From Geothermobacter hydrogeniphilus (lineage in GTDB: Bacteria; Desulfobacterota; Desulfuromonadia; Desulfuromonadales; Geothermobacteraceae), in contig NZ_PPFX01000024.1 of NCBI RefSeq assembly GCF_002898515.1, forward strand, positions 1 through 64,000: a DNA stretch of 64,000 nucleotides. The letters are read 5' to 3'. Below the pieces are notes generated by a model. The model was given only the letters and a program-made list of their open reading frames with translations. It ran no database searches and was not told the origin of the DNA. Below are positions 16,333-26,518 of the stretch, piece by piece (position 1 is the stretch's first letter; each line of letters starts with the position of its first letter). Both the position numbers and the translations under genes were made by a program.

Positions 16333-19300
16333 ACCCAGCGGGTTGTTTTTTGCCCGCGAGCAATATCGTCTCTGTCGCCTTCAGGTCTACAACTGGGGGA
16401 CCTTTTCCGGCCTGCATGACATCCCGATAGCCGAGGATGGCTTTCTGTTTGTCGGTCGTTCCGGGTCCGGTAAATCGACCCTGCTCGATGCCATCTCGAC
16501 CCTGCTGGTGCCGCCGCGCTGGATCGATTTCAACGCCGCCGCGCGTGAAGCCGACAAGACCGGGCGGGACCGTAACCTGGTCAGTTATATCCGCGGTGCC
16601 TGGGCCGAACAGAAGGAAGAAAGCAGCGGCGAAATTGCGACACGATTTCTGCGTCGTGGCACCACATGGTCGGCGCTGGCGCTCAGTTATCGGCGTTCGG
16701 ATGGGCATATGGTGGTCTTGAATCAGCTGATGTGGCTACGTGGCAATGCCAACGGCAACAGCGACGTGCGGCGACAGTATCTGATTCATGAGCAGAATTT
16801 AGACCTGCGGGAACTGGAATTCTTCGGACAGAGCAATTTCGATGTGCGGAAATTGAAGCAGGCCTTCCCCGGGGTGTTCATTCGTGGCGAGTTCCGCCCC
16901 TATTGTGAGCGCTTTTGTCGCCTGTTCGGTATTGAGAACGAGATGGCGCTGCGCCTGCTGCACAAAACCCAGTCAGCCAAAAATCTCGGTGACCTCAACA
17001 GCTTCCTGCGTGAATTCATGCTCGACAAGCCGGCCACATTCACCGTTGCCGAACGACTGGTCAGTGAGTTCGATGAGCTGAGCGCCGCCCACCAGGCGGT
17101 TGTGACCGCGCGGCAACAGGTCGAGACCCTGTCTCCTGCCCGCGACCGCTACCAGCAACACCAGACCCTGCGCACAGAGATTGGACGGCTGGAAGATCTG
17201 CGGCTGGGTCTCGATCCCTATTGTGAACTGCAGCGGCAGAGACTGTTGAACGAACGCCTGGTCCAACTCCGGGTGGAAGAGGAGGGCCTGCGCGGTGAGG
17301 AAGGGCAGTTGCGCGCCCGCTTGGAGGAGGAACGTGGCAGCCTGCGCGAACTGGAACAGCGTCACCGTGACAGCGGTGGCGGGCAACTGGAGGCCTGGCG
17401 GCAGGAGCAGACGGAGCTGGAAAGCCAACGTAATGCCCGGTTGCGGCACCGTGGCAGCGCGGAAGAGGCCTGTCGCAAGCTGGGCTGGCAACTGGCCGAG
17501 GCACCGGCCCCGTTTGCCGAACAGGTCGGCCAGGCCCGCCGGACCTTGGAGAGCTGGGAGATCGACAGTCGGACATTGCGTGGTCAACGTGATGAACTGG
17601 TGGTTGAAAAGCAACGGCTCAAAACCGATTTTGCACAGGTTCGCGAAGAGATTCAGGCTCTGGAGCGGCAGCCTTCCAACATCCCGGCCCGAATGCTGGC
17701 CTTGCGCCGCGAGGTCTGTGAGGCGCTGGGCATCGCCGAAGGCGCGCTCCCCTTTGTCGGGGAACTTCTGGAGGTGAAACCGGACCAGGCTGACTGGCGG
17801 GGCGCCATCGAAAGAGTGCTGCATGGCTTCGCTCTCTCTCTGCTGGTCGAAGAACGGCACTACGCGGCCCTGAGCAACCACCTCAATACCCGGCATTTGG
17901 GCCAACGTCTGGTTTATTATCGTTGTGGGCGCATCGGGGCTGGGCAGCAACGTCCCCTGGCCCAGGCCTCCCTGGTGCTTAAACTGCAGGTCAAGGATTG
18001 CCCCCAGAGGGAATGGCTGAGTCACGAGTTGCGCCGCCGGTTCGATTATGCCTGTGTCGATTCGCTGCAGGAATTCCGCCGGGAGGAACGGGCCCTGACC
18101 CGCGAAGGGCAGGTCAAGCACAATCGCACCCGGCATGAAAAGGATGATCGGCACCCGGTGGATGACTCCGGCCGCTGGGTGCTCGGCTTCGACAATCGAG
18201 CGAAACTGGCCCTGTTTCAGGAGCGGGCGCGCCAGGTGGCCGGACAGCTTGCCACACTGAATGACCGCCTGGCGCAGTTGGATGACGCCGAAACAGCGCA
18301 CAGCGAGCGGATGCGGCACTGCCAGACCCTGGTGAACCTGCAGTGGCAGGATATCGATGCCCTTTCATTGACCCGGCGCATCGAACGGCTCGCCGGCAAG
18401 ATTGCCGGGATGCTGTCACAGGATCACGCTTTGCAGGATCTTGCCAGGCAGATCGAAGGGCAGCAACAGAAACTTGAAGCTACGGATGAGGCTTTGCGCG
18501 CGACCCTGGGGCGTCTGGACCGGTTGGAAAATGAGCGGCGCGACAATGAGCAGAAGTTGATCGAGCTGCGGCAGGGACTTGAAGGAGTTGTCCTGACCCC
18601 CGGGCAGGAGGAAGGCTTGGTCGAGCGTTATGCCCTGCTCAAAGAACCGTTAAGGCTCGACAATCTCGATCGCCACACCAAGACGGTTCTCAAGGGGTTG
18701 CATGAAGATCTGAGCCAGGCTGATAAGGTGAAGGCCGAAGCCGAGAAGTTTATCGAAAAGCGCTTCGATGAATTCATCCACCAATGGTCGGCCGAGGCCG
18801 AAGGGCTGGATGCCGACATGGCCGCCGCCGAGGATTTCTTCGCCAAGCTGACCCGCTTGGAAACCGATGGTCTTCCAGCCCATGAGCAGCGCTTTTTCGA
18901 GCTGCTGCAAAACCAGAGTCACCAGAACCTGGCGGCGTTGTCGACCTACCTCAACGATGCCCGCAAGGCGATTCTGGAACGTATGGAGTTGGTCAACGAA
19001 AGCCTGGTCAAGGTTCCCTTCAACCAGCAGGATGATCGTTCCAGTTTTCTGCATATCGATGCCCAGGATCGGCAACTGGTCGAAGTGCGGGAGTTCAAGC
19101 GTGAGATAAAACAGGTGCTGAAACATGCCTGGAATGAGGATCGTGCGGCTGCCGAGCAACGCTTTACCAGCCTGCGGGGTATTGTTGAGCGCCTTGCCAG
19201 TCAGGAGCCGGATGCCAAGAGGTGGCGCCAACTGGTACTCGATGTGCGTCTGCATGTTGAATTTATCGGCCGGGAAATCGATGCGTCCGGGGTGGAGATC

Positions 19301-19693
19301 GAAGTTTATCGCAGTGGCACGGGCAAGTCGGGTGGCCAGCGACAGAAGCTGGCCACGACCTGCCTGGCTGCCGCTTTGCGATATCAGTTGGGCGGAGATG
19401 AAAACGGGGTGCCGATGTATGCTCCGGTGGTGTTGGACGAGGCCTTCGATAAGGCCGACAATGAATTTACCGCTCTGGCAATGAATATTTTTGCCAATTT
19501 CGGTTTTCAGATGATAGTCGCCACACCATTGAAATCGGTTATGACACTGGAACCTTTCATCGGTGGGGCCTGTTTCATAGATATCCGAGAGCGGCAGATC
19601 TCTGGGGTGTTGCTTATCGAATACGATCGGAGGCAAAAGCGCCTGCAGCTTCCCGAACGGGAGTCGGTCGAGGTTCAGCGTGAAGTTTCCTGA
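16319..19693 (+). CDS. jetC: Wadjet SMC-like ATPase JetC
   Basis: A 1,124-residue SMC/MukB-type ATPase. Walker A GRSGSGKST lies at about 46-54, the ABC signature SGGQRQKL at about 1003-1010 and Walker B VVLDEAFDKAD at about 1037-1047. Between them are two coiled-coil arms (about 255-480 and 640-930) around a hinge near 500-600. This is the full length and layout of a JetC motor. It belongs to the tight jetABCD operon and should drive ATP-dependent loop extrusion on small circular DNA. Confidence 0.95.
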   Translation: MSQAEPSGLFFAREQYRLCRLQVYNWGTFSGLHDIPIAEDGFLFVGRSGSGKSTLLDAISTLLVPPRWIDFNAAAREADKTGRDRNLVSYIRGAWAEQKEESSGEIATRFLRRGTTWSALALSYRRSDGHMVVLNQLMWLRGNANGNSDVRRQYLIHEQNLDLRELEFFGQSNFDVRKLKQAFPGVFIRGEFRPYCERFCRLFGIENEMALRLLHKTQSAKNLGDLNSFLREFMLDKPATFTVAERLVSEFDELSAAHQAVVTARQQVETLSPARDRYQQHQTLRTEIGRLEDLRLGLDPYCELQRQRLLNERLVQLRVEEEGLRGEEGQLRARLEEERGSLRELEQRHRDSGGGQLEAWRQEQTELESQRNARLRHRGSAEEACRKLGWQLAEAPAPFAEQVGQARRTLESWEIDSRTLRGQRDELVVEKQRLKTDFAQVREEIQALERQPSNIPARMLALRREVCEALGIAEGALPFVGELLEVKPDQADWRGAIERVLHGFALSLLVEERHYAALSNHLNTRHLGQRLVYYRCGRIGAGQQRPLAQASLVLKLQVKDCPQREWLSHELRRRFDYACVDSLQEFRREERALTREGQVKHNRTRHEKDDRHPVDDSGRWVLGFDNRAKLALFQERARQVAGQLATLNDRLAQLDDAETAHSERMRHCQTLVNLQWQDIDALSLTRRIERLAGKIAGMLSQDHALQDLARQIEGQQQKLEATDEALRATLGRLDRLENERRDNEQKLIELRQGLEGVVLTPGQEEGLVERYALLKEPLRLDNLDRHTKTVLKGLHEDLSQADKVKAEAEKFIEKRFDEFIHQWSAEAEGLDADMAAAEDFFAKLTRLETDGLPAHEQRFFELLQNQSHQNLAALSTYLNDARKAILERMELVNESLVKVPFNQQDDRSSFLHIDAQDRQLVEVREFKREIKQVLKHAWNEDRAAAEQRFTSLRGIVERLASQEPDAKRWRQLVLDVRLHVEFIGREIDASGVEIEVYRSGTGKSGGQRQKLATTCLAAALRYQLGGDENGVPMYAPVVLDEAFDKADNEFTALAMNIFANFGFQMIVATPLKSVMTLEPFIGGACFIDIRERQISGVLLIEYDRRQKRLQLPERESVEVQREVS

Positions 19694-20858
19694 GGATGTG
19701 AGGGCGTTGCTCCAGCGTCGTTTCAAGGCCCAGCAGAAAAACTGGCTGGCGGAGGAACCTGCTGATGCAGGGTCGGTCTGGCCCATGTCGATTGCGCTTG
19801 GGCGGCCGACGGAAAAGGAAGGATTGGAGAATCCCGAGCGGGTCCGGGGTTGGATTCGGGCCTGGCAGGACTGGCGCGGTGTCGGCCAGTTGCTGTGGAT
19901 CGAGCGCCGCTGGCGGGTTCTCGGTAACCAGCGCCTGCCGGAACGCCTGGTTCTCGACAACCCGCAGGAAGTGGCCACCTGGGTTGACGAGAGTGAACGC
20001 TGGCAACGGGCCCGCTGTCGCCATGTGGTGATGACTGAACGCTGGCCCCAGCTCGGTTCTGTGTTGCCGCGGTATTTTTCTGTCCTGGCCGATTATGCCG
20101 AGGGAGATTTCCGGCGCCTGCTTTCTATGCTGGCTTGGCTGATTGACCATCCGGAAACGCAACTCTATCCCCGTCAGATCCCCCTGGCAGGGATCGACAG
20201 CAAGTGGTTAGAAGCGCGTGGTTCGTTACTCGGCAATCTGCTTGCCGTTGTGCGGCAGCAGGCCTCGGAAGAGAGTGACTTTTTTACCCTCACCGGCCTG
20301 CGGAGGCCCCCGCGCCTGCTTCGCCTGCGCCTGTTGGATCCGGAATTGCGCCGCAGGGTTGGCGGGCTGGAGGATATCTCCGCCCCTGCCAAGCAACTGG
20401 CACAGCTGAATTTTGCTCCGCAGACGGTTTTTATCGTCGAAAATCTGCAGACCGGGTTGGCGTTTTCCGACCTCCCCGGAGCGGTGGTCATCATGGGACT
20501 TGGCTACGGGGTCGATGATCTCGGGGGTCTGCCGTGGCTTGAGGGAGCCGCCTGTTTTTACTGGGGGGATATTGACACCCACGGACTGGCGATCCTCGGT
20601 CGCGCCCGCCGATACCTGCCGCAGCTGCAATCGCTATTGATGGATCGGCAGACCCTGTTGCGCAATCGGGATTTGTGGGTCAAGGAAGAACGCCCGCATG
20701 CCGCGCCCGAGATATCCTGTTTAACCTTGCCGGAGCAGTCTCTGTACCGGGGACTGAAAAATCATGAGTGGGGGCAGAATGTCCGTCTGGAGCAGGAGCG
20801 TATCGCCTGGGACAGCGCTTGGGACAAAATTTATGCACTTACGGTTGGCGAAGAATAG
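19680..20858 (+). CDS. jetD: Wadjet nuclease JetD (Toprim-like, DUF3322/DUF2220)
   Basis: A 392-residue protein with an N-terminal DUF3322 arm (about 1-190) and a C-terminal DUF2220 Toprim-like domain. Expected metal-binding acids are visible: FIVENLQT near 251-256 and FYWGDIDTHGLAILGRARRY near 293-312 (the DxD motif). In known systems JetD cleaves the plasmid once the JetABC motor has fully extruded it. All catalytic acids appear intact, so the system is likely functional. It is the last gene of the operon and is followed 25 bp later by yciH. Confidence 0.94.
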   Translation: MKFPEDVRALLQRRFKAQQKNWLAEEPADAGSVWPMSIALGRPTEKEGLENPERVRGWIRAWQDWRGVGQLLWIERRWRVLGNQRLPERLVLDNPQEVATWVDESERWQRARCRHVVMTERWPQLGSVLPRYFSVLADYAEGDFRRLLSMLAWLIDHPETQLYPRQIPLAGIDSKWLEARGSLLGNLLAVVRQQASEESDFFTLTGLRRPPRLLRLRLLDPELRRRVGGLEDISAPAKQLAQLNFAPQTVFIVENLQTGLAFSDLPGAVVIMGLGYGVDDLGGLPWLEGAACFYWGDIDTHGLAILGRARRYLPQLQSLLMDRQTLLRNRDLWVKEERPHAAPEISCLTLPEQSLYRGLKNHEWGQNVRLEQERIAWDSAWDKIYALTVGEE

Positions 20859-20883
20859 TTTTCTTGGTCAAGGATTGGATGAC

Positions 20884-21231
20884 ATGAACAACCACCGTCT
20901 GGTTTATTCTGATGAAATCGGCAGCCGTTGCCCGAAATGCGGCAAGACGTTGCAGAAATGCGTTTGCCGCGCGAGCGGAGAGCCGGTCGGCGACGGCCGG
21001 GTGCGGGTGGCGCGGCAGACCAAAGGGCGCAAGGGGAAGGGTGTCAGTCTGATTACCGGACTGCCGCTGGCGGAAAAAGAGTTGAAGGCGCTGGCTAAAG
21101 AGTTGAAGCAGTGTTGCGGCTGCGGTGGCACAGTCAGGGAGGGGATCATCGAGCTCCAGACCGACCAACGCGATCTGCTGGTGGAGGAACTGAAGAAACG
21201 TGGCTACCAGGCCGGAAAGGCGGGAGGTTGA
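20884..21231 (+). CDS. yciH: SUI1/eIF1-like translation factor YciH
   Basis: A 115-residue protein of the bacterial SUI1 family. The C-terminal SUI1 core carries KGKGVSLITGLPL, LKQCCGCGGTVREGIIELQTDQRDLLVEELKKRGY. The N-terminus adds a CxxCG..LxKCVC segment that could bind zinc. YciH-like proteins resemble eIF1 and have been linked to start-site selection or stress translation; the bacterial role is not settled. The start at 20884 is the first Met after the jetD stop. Confidence 0.88.
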   Translation: MNNHRLVYSDEIGSRCPKCGKTLQKCVCRASGEPVGDGRVRVARQTKGRKGKGVSLITGLPLAEKELKALAKELKQCCGCGGTVREGIIELQTDQRDLLVEELKKRGYQAGKAGG

Positions 21232-21233
21232 CC

Positions 21234-23225
21234 ATGGCCGGAACCATCCATCGCTCCGTCTGTCCCTACGACTGTCCCGACGCCTGCGGCCTGCTGGTCG
21301 AGGTCGAAGACGGCCGCGTTGTCAGCGTCAAGGGCGATCCCGAACATCCCTTTACCCGCGGCATCCTCTGCGCCAAGATGCAGCATTATGAACGCACGGT
21401 GCATTCGCCGCGGCGGCTGACCGAACCGTTGTTGCGTTGTGGGCCGAAAGGTTCCGGCCGTTTCCGGCCGATCGGCTGGGACGAGGCGATTGAACGGATT
21501 GCCGAACAGTGGCGGACGATTATCGCCACGTCGGGAGCCGAGGCGATTCTTCCCTATTCCTATGCCGGCACCATGGGCGTTCTGCAGCGCAACGCCCTGA
21601 TACCTTTCTTCAACCGCATGGGCGCCTCAAGGCTGGAGCGAGGCATCTGCACCCCGGCCAAGGATGAAGGCTGGCGGGCGGTGATGGGCGATACCCCGGC
21701 TCCAGCTCCGGACCGGGTCCTTGACAGCGACCTGGTGATCCTCTGGAGCAGCAACGCCGCGGCCACCAACCTGCATTTCCTGCAGTTGGTCAAACAGGCG
21801 AAAAAACAGGGCGCCCGGGTCTGGATGATCGATCTCTACCGCAACGCAAGCAGCGGGGTGGCCGACGAGGTTTTCTGCGTCAGGCCGGGCAGCGACGGCG
21901 CCCTGGCGCTGGGACTGATGCACCTGCTGGCGCGCGATGGTCTCTGCAGCGAGGTGTTCCTGCGCGAAAAGGTTCAGGGTTTTGCCGAGCTGCGCGCCTC
22001 CGTCCTGCCCGACTATTCCCCCGAACGGGTCAGTCGTTTGACCGGTCTTGCGCCGCAGCGGCTTGAACAGATGGCCCATGCCTTCGCCGCGGCAAAGGCC
22101 CCCTTCATCAGCCTCGGCGGCGGGCTGGCGCACTACAGCAACAGTGCCATGACGGTGCGCAGTATTGTCGTTCTCCCGGCTCTGACCGGGGCCTGGGAAC
22201 GGGGCGGCGGTTGTTTTGTCGGCACCAGTACCGGGGCCGCCTTGCCGATGGAAAAGATCACCGGCCCGGAATTGCTGCAGGGGCAGCCGCGCAGCATCAA
22301 TATGAGTCGGCTCGGCGATGCCCTGACACGGCTGGATGATCCGCCGGTCAAGAGCCTCTACATCAGCCATTCCAACCCGGCGGTGGTGGCGCCCGACCAG
22401 AACCGGGTGCTTGCGGGGCTTTCACGCGAGGACCTGTTCTGCGTGGTGCATGAGCGTTTTCTGACCGACAGCGCCCGTTATGCCGACATTCTGCTGCCGG
22501 CGACCAGTTCCCTCGAATACGGCGACCTGTTTCGCTCCTACGGCAGCTACTGCGTGCAGCGCACCTTCCCCGTGATTCCGCCGGTCGGGAAGAGTAAATC
22601 GAACCGCGAGGTGATTCGGCTGCTGGCGGCGGCCATGGACTACAGAGAGGATATCTTCTACCGGGATGACGAGGAGCTGATCGCTGAGCTGCTGGCCGAA
22701 TCGAACGACTGGTGGGCCGGGGTCGACCGACAGGCGCTTCAGGAAGGCCGGCCGGTGGTTCTTTCCCCGCCGCGCGCGGGCCGCTTTCATACGCCGTCGG
22801 GAAAAATAGAGATTCTCAATCCGCGACTGCGGGATCCCCTGCCGTGCTACCTGGAGCCGTACCGCGATGAACTGCCGCTGCAATTGGTCACCGCACCGGC
22901 GCTGAAAACCCTTAATTCCACCTTCTTCGAGCGCGAGGAACTGCGTGAGCTGCAGATGTTCATCCGGGTGCATCCCGCAGAGGCCGAACGGCGCGGGCTG
23001 GCGGATGGGCAGCCGGTGGTGGTCTGGAACAAGCAGGGTGAAGTCGATTTTGCCCTGCGGCTGGATGAGCGGGTGCCACCCGGACTGGCAGTGGCCGAAG
23101 GGGTCTGGTGGCGCGAGTTCGCTCCCGGTGAACGCACCGTCAACGCCCTCACTTCACAGCGTCTCACCGATCTCGGTGGCGGCAGCACCTTCTATGACAA
23201 CCGGGTTGATATCCGTGGTGGTTGA
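21234..23225 (+). CDS. molybdopterin-dependent oxidoreductase, cytoplasmic, stand-alone
   Basis: A 663-residue DMSO-reductase-family enzyme. Cys10, Cys14, Cys18 and Cys46 match the N-terminal [4Fe-4S] site, and the rest covers the Mo-bis-MGD domains and the C-terminal dinucleotide-binding beta domain (about 560-663). Cys139 in RGICTPA is a candidate molybdenum ligand. There is no Tat signal and no gene for an electron-transfer or membrane subunit next to it, so the partner and substrate are unknown. GGGAGG lies before ATG 21234, and it follows yciH with a 2-bp gap. A strong terminator follows. Confidence 0.85.
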   Translation: MAGTIHRSVCPYDCPDACGLLVEVEDGRVVSVKGDPEHPFTRGILCAKMQHYERTVHSPRRLTEPLLRCGPKGSGRFRPIGWDEAIERIAEQWRTIIATSGAEAILPYSYAGTMGVLQRNALIPFFNRMGASRLERGICTPAKDEGWRAVMGDTPAPAPDRVLDSDLVILWSSNAAATNLHFLQLVKQAKKQGARVWMIDLYRNASSGVADEVFCVRPGSDGALALGLMHLLARDGLCSEVFLREKVQGFAELRASVLPDYSPERVSRLTGLAPQRLEQMAHAFAAAKAPFISLGGGLAHYSNSAMTVRSIVVLPALTGAWERGGGCFVGTSTGAALPMEKITGPELLQGQPRSINMSRLGDALTRLDDPPVKSLYISHSNPAVVAPDQNRVLAGLSREDLFCVVHERFLTDSARYADILLPATSSLEYGDLFRSYGSYCVQRTFPVIPPVGKSKSNREVIRLLAAAMDYREDIFYRDDEELIAELLAESNDWWAGVDRQALQEGRPVVLSPPRAGRFHTPSGKIEILNPRLRDPLPCYLEPYRDELPLQLVTAPALKTLNSTFFEREELRELQMFIRVHPAEAERRGLADGQPVVVWNKQGEVDFALRLDERVPPGLAVAEGVWWREFAPGERTVNALTSQRLTDLGGGSTFYDNRVDIRGG

Positions 23226-23273
23226 GGAGCGTGCGATTGGCGCTGTGCCCGGAGATTCACTCAGCTCTGCCTG

Positions 23274-23314
23274 ACGACGCCCCCGGAGCAAAAGGCCGGG
23301 GGCGTCGTTTTTTT
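23274..23314 (+). terminator. intrinsic terminator after the molybdoenzyme gene
   Basis: A 13-bp GC-rich stem (ACGACGCCCCCGG paired with its complement at 23296-23308) is followed by a T-run to 23314. Confidence 0.9.
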
Positions 23315-23375
23315 AATCGGGGTTCAGTTGTTTCCGGTTTGCCGGGGCGGGCGGGATGAATCCGCGGCCGCGGGT

Positions 23376-24146
23376 TTACAGGATCTGGCTCAAAAACAGC
23401 TTGGTGCGCTCGTTCTGCGGGTTGTCGAAGAATTCATGCGGGGTGTTCTCCTCGACAATCTGGCCCTCATCCATGAACATCACCCGGTCGGCGACGCTCT
23501 TGGCGAAGCCCATTTCATGGGTGACCACCAGCATCGTCATGCCCTCGTCGGCGAGGTCGATCATGACGTCGAGAACCTCCTTGACCATCTCCGGGTCAAG
23601 GGCGCTGGTCGGCTCGTCGAACAGCATCACGTTCGGTCTCATGCACAGGCTGCGGGCGATGGCGACACGCTGCTGCTGGCCGCCGGAGAGCTGCCCCGGG
23701 TATTTCTTGGCCTGTTCGGCGATCTTGACCTTTTCCAGGAACATCATCGCCGTCTCCTCAGCTTCCTTCTTCGGTTCCTTGCGCACCCAGATCGGTCCCA
23801 GGGTCAGGTTTTCAAGGATGGTCAGGTGGGGGAAGAGGTTGAAGTGCTGGAAGACCATGCCGACCTCGGTGCGAACCTTTTCAATATTCTTGATGTCATT
23901 GGTCAATTCAATGCCGTCGACGATGATCCGGCCGCGCTGATGTTCCTCCAGGCGGTTGATGCAGCGGATCATGGTTGATTTTCCCGACCCGGACGGGCCG
24001 CAGATGACGATCCGTTCACGGCGGGCAACCTTCAGGTTGATGTCGGATAGAACATGAAAGTCCCCGTACCATTTGTGCATGCCGATCAGTTCGATAATCG
24101 GCTGGTCGATGGTCGCGTCGGTTTTTTGTGCGGTTGTATCAGTCAT
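23376..24146 (-). CDS. aapP: amino-acid ABC transporter ATP-binding protein (AapP/GlnQ type)
   Basis: A 256-residue ABC ATPase: Walker [10 protein letters not shown] (about 51-59), signature LSGGQQQR (about 154-161) and Walker [14 protein letters not shown] (about 175-187). The start [28 protein letters not shown] is typical of polar amino-acid importers. It is the last gene of the aapJQMP order and powers uptake through AapQ/AapM. Confidence 0.95.
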   Translation of the reverse strand: MTDTTAQKTDATIDQPIIELIGMHKWYGDFHVLSDINLKVARRERIVICGPSGSGKSTMIRCINRLEEHQRGRIIVDGIELTNDIKNIEKVRTEVGMVFQHFNLFPHLTILENLTLGPIWVRKEPKKEAEETAMMFLEKVKIAEQAKKYPGQLSGGQQQRVAIARSLCMRPNVMLFDEPTSALDPEMVKEVLDVMIDLADEGMTMLVVTHEMGFAKSVADRVMFMDEGQIVEENTPHEFFDNPQNERTKLFLSQIL

Positions 24147-24166
24147 GGCAAATCTCGTTGCTCGGG

Positions 24167-25258
24167 TCAGCGGCCGGTGTGCAGGGCCTTTTCAAGTTTA
24201 CGGCTGTAGTTCGACATGGCGTAGCAGAAGATGAAATAGAGGACCGCCAGGAAGAGATAGGCCTCGCTGGAATAACCCATCCATTTCGGATTGGAGAGGG
24301 TGACCTTGGTGGTTTTCAGCACATCGTAGAGGGCGATGATGACGACCAGCGAGGTGTCCTTGAATGCGGAGATCAGGATACCGACGGTCGGCGGAATGAC
24401 GATCTTCAGTGCCTGCGGCAGGATGATCAGGCGCATCGCCTGGCCGTAGTTGAGGCCGAGGGAGTCGGCTGCCTCATACTGTCCTTTGGTGATCGCCTGC
24501 AGGCCGCCGCGGACCACCTCGGCGATATAGGCGGCGGTGAAGATGATGATCGCCACCTGGGCGCGCAGCACCTTGTCGATGGTGATCCCCTCAGGAAGGA
24601 ACAGGGGAAACATGATCGAGGACATGAACAGCATCGAGATCAGCGGCACGCCGCGGATCAGCTCGATATAGACCACGCACAGTGATTTGATGGCCGGCAG
24701 TCTCGATTGCCTTCCCAGGGCGAGCAGAACGCCGAGCGGGTAGGCGCCGACCATGCCGAACAGGGAGAGCATCAGGGTCAGCGGCAGACCGCTCCACTTG
24801 GCGGTTTCAACCACCGGCAGGCCGAGTCCTCCATGCATCAGCCAGCCCATGACAAACAGGCCGGCGGTCCAGATCGGGAACAGCAGCTTGTTCCAGCTGC
24901 GGCGGTTCTGGGAATAGAGGACCAGCGCCAGCAGCAGAATCATCGCTGTCAGCGGGCGCCACTGCTGATCTTCGGGGAAGAAACCGAAGAAGATAAAACG
25001 AGCGTTGGCCGGGATGATCGACCAGCAGGCGCCGTCGATATCGCGGCAGGCGGCGGCATCGCTGAACCAGAGACTGTCAACAAAGGCCCACTTGATCAGC
25101 GGCGGGATCACCAGGAAGAGGCTGTAGATGGTCAGGATGGTCAGCAGCGAGTTGAACCAGTTGTTGAACAGGTTTTCCCGGAGCCAGCCGAGGACACCCA
25201 CTTCGGTGACCGGCGGCTTGAGATATTTACGGCTGGTCGAGGCGTTTTTGTCGGTCAT
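24167..25258 (-). CDS. aapM: general L-amino-acid ABC transporter permease AapM
   Basis: A 363-residue permease with an extended N-terminal region and the inner-membrane component core [43 protein letters not shown] (EAA loop). ATG 25258 is chosen because GAGGTGAG lies upstream; a further upstream start would overlap the aapQ stop. It forms a heterodimeric channel with AapQ. Confidence 0.93.
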   Translation of the reverse strand: MTDKNASTSRKYLKPPVTEVGVLGWLRENLFNNWFNSLLTILTIYSLFLVIPPLIKWAFVDSLWFSDAAACRDIDGACWSIIPANARFIFFGFFPEDQQWRPLTAMILLLALVLYSQNRRSWNKLLFPIWTAGLFVMGWLMHGGLGLPVVETAKWSGLPLTLMLSLFGMVGAYPLGVLLALGRQSRLPAIKSLCVVYIELIRGVPLISMLFMSSIMFPLFLPEGITIDKVLRAQVAIIIFTAAYIAEVVRGGLQAITKGQYEAADSLGLNYGQAMRLIILPQALKIVIPPTVGILISAFKDTSLVVIIALYDVLKTTKVTLSNPKWMGYSSEAYLFLAVLYFIFCYAMSNYSRKLEKALHTGR

Positions 25259-25262
25259 TTTC

Positions 25263-26456
25263 TCACCTCTCCACAATGGCCATTTTTTTGTTGTACCAGT
25301 TCATGAAAAATGAGGTCGACAGGCTGAAAAAGAGATAGACAGCCATGATCAGGGCGACCCCTTCGATCGCCTGCCCGGTCTGGTTGATAGTGGTGTTGGC
25401 GACAGAGACGAAGTCGGCGAAGCCGATGGCGATGGCCAGGGAACTGTTCTTGGTCAGGTTGAGCATCTGGCTGGTCAGGGGCGGAATGATCACCCGCAGC
25501 GCCTGCGGCAGCACCACCAGGTGCAGTACCTGCCCGGAACGAAGGCCGATCGACATCGCCGCCTCGATCTGTCCCCGGTTGACCGACTGAATACCGGCGC
25601 GGACGATTTCGGCGACGAAGGCCGAGGTGTACAGGACCAGGCCGATCAGCAGGGCACTGAATTCGGGGGTGACCGCCATCCCGCCGAGGAAATTGAAGCC
25701 GCGCAGGACCGGGATATCCAGTGCCGTCGGCGCCCCGTAGGCCAGCCACACCAGCGCCGGCAACAGCAGGCAGAGACCGAAGCCGCTGCGTACCACCGGA
25801 AAGATCTGGCCGGTGAGATCCTGTCGTTTTCGTGCCCAGCGGGCAAGAAGCCACCAGATCACAACGGCCGCCGCCAGAGCCCACAGCATCGGGGTATGGG
25901 CGGGGTGTGCTTCCGGGACGGCAAAAATCAGGCCGCGGTTGCAGAGAAACACTCCCGGCAGCGGGTTGAGTGCCTGGCGCGGAGCCGGAAACGCCTCGTA
26001 GAAGATGGAGTACCAGAAAAACAGTTGCAGCAGCACCGGGATGTTCTGCATCACCTCGATAAACCCCCCCGCCAGGCGCGAAACCAGCCAGTTGTGCGAG
26101 AGACGGGCGATACCGACGATCACCCCCAGGAGGGTGGTCAGAATGATGCCGATGAAGGAGACCTTGAGGGTGTTCAGGGCACCCGCCAGCAAGGCCCTGG
26201 CATAGGTGTCGGCGGCCGAGTAGTCAATCACCGATTCGCCGATTTCAAAACCGGCCTCGTTGTGCAGAAAGCCGAAGCCGGTGGCGATCGACTGACGTTT
26301 CAGGTTGGCCTGGGTGTTGCTGAACAGCACGTAACCGATGCCGAGTACCAGCAGCAGGACGGCGATTTGGAAAATAATACCGCGTTTTTCCGGGTTGCGC
26401 CAGAAGGGGACGGTACTTGACGTGATGTCAGGTGTTGCCTTGGGTTCGTTGCTCAC
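25263..26456 (-). CDS. aapQ: general L-amino-acid ABC transporter permease AapQ
   Basis: A 397-residue permease, the size of AapQ proteins, with about eight membrane segments. The EAA loop reads AEIVRAGIQSVNRGQIEAAMSIGLRSGQVLHLVVLPQALRVIIPP. It carries the additional central helices typical of Aap/Bzt systems (AHTPMLWALAAAVVIWWLLA). It lies 110 bp downstream of aapJ across a terminator-like hairpin that probably lowers permease expression relative to the binding protein. Confidence 0.94.
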   Translation of the reverse strand: MSNEPKATPDITSSTVPFWRNPEKRGIIFQIAVLLLVLGIGYVLFSNTQANLKRQSIATGFGFLHNEAGFEIGESVIDYSAADTYARALLAGALNTLKVSFIGIILTTLLGVIVGIARLSHNWLVSRLAGGFIEVMQNIPVLLQLFFWYSIFYEAFPAPRQALNPLPGVFLCNRGLIFAVPEAHPAHTPMLWALAAAVVIWWLLARWARKRQDLTGQIFPVVRSGFGLCLLLPALVWLAYGAPTALDIPVLRGFNFLGGMAVTPEFSALLIGLVLYTSAFVAEIVRAGIQSVNRGQIEAAMSIGLRSGQVLHLVVLPQALRVIIPPLTSQMLNLTKNSSLAIAIGFADFVSVANTTINQTGQAIEGVALIMAVYLFFSLSTSFFMNWYNKKMAIVER

Positions 26457-26518
26457 GTTTCAATTTTTCGAGTCATGGGTTGAGGCTGAATCGGCGCACA
26501 TTGCACCGATGTGAATGG

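Noticed and set aside
16973-18319. A long minus-strand open frame opposite jetC
   Set aside because: Explained as an antisense shadow of the SMC coiled-coil gene.
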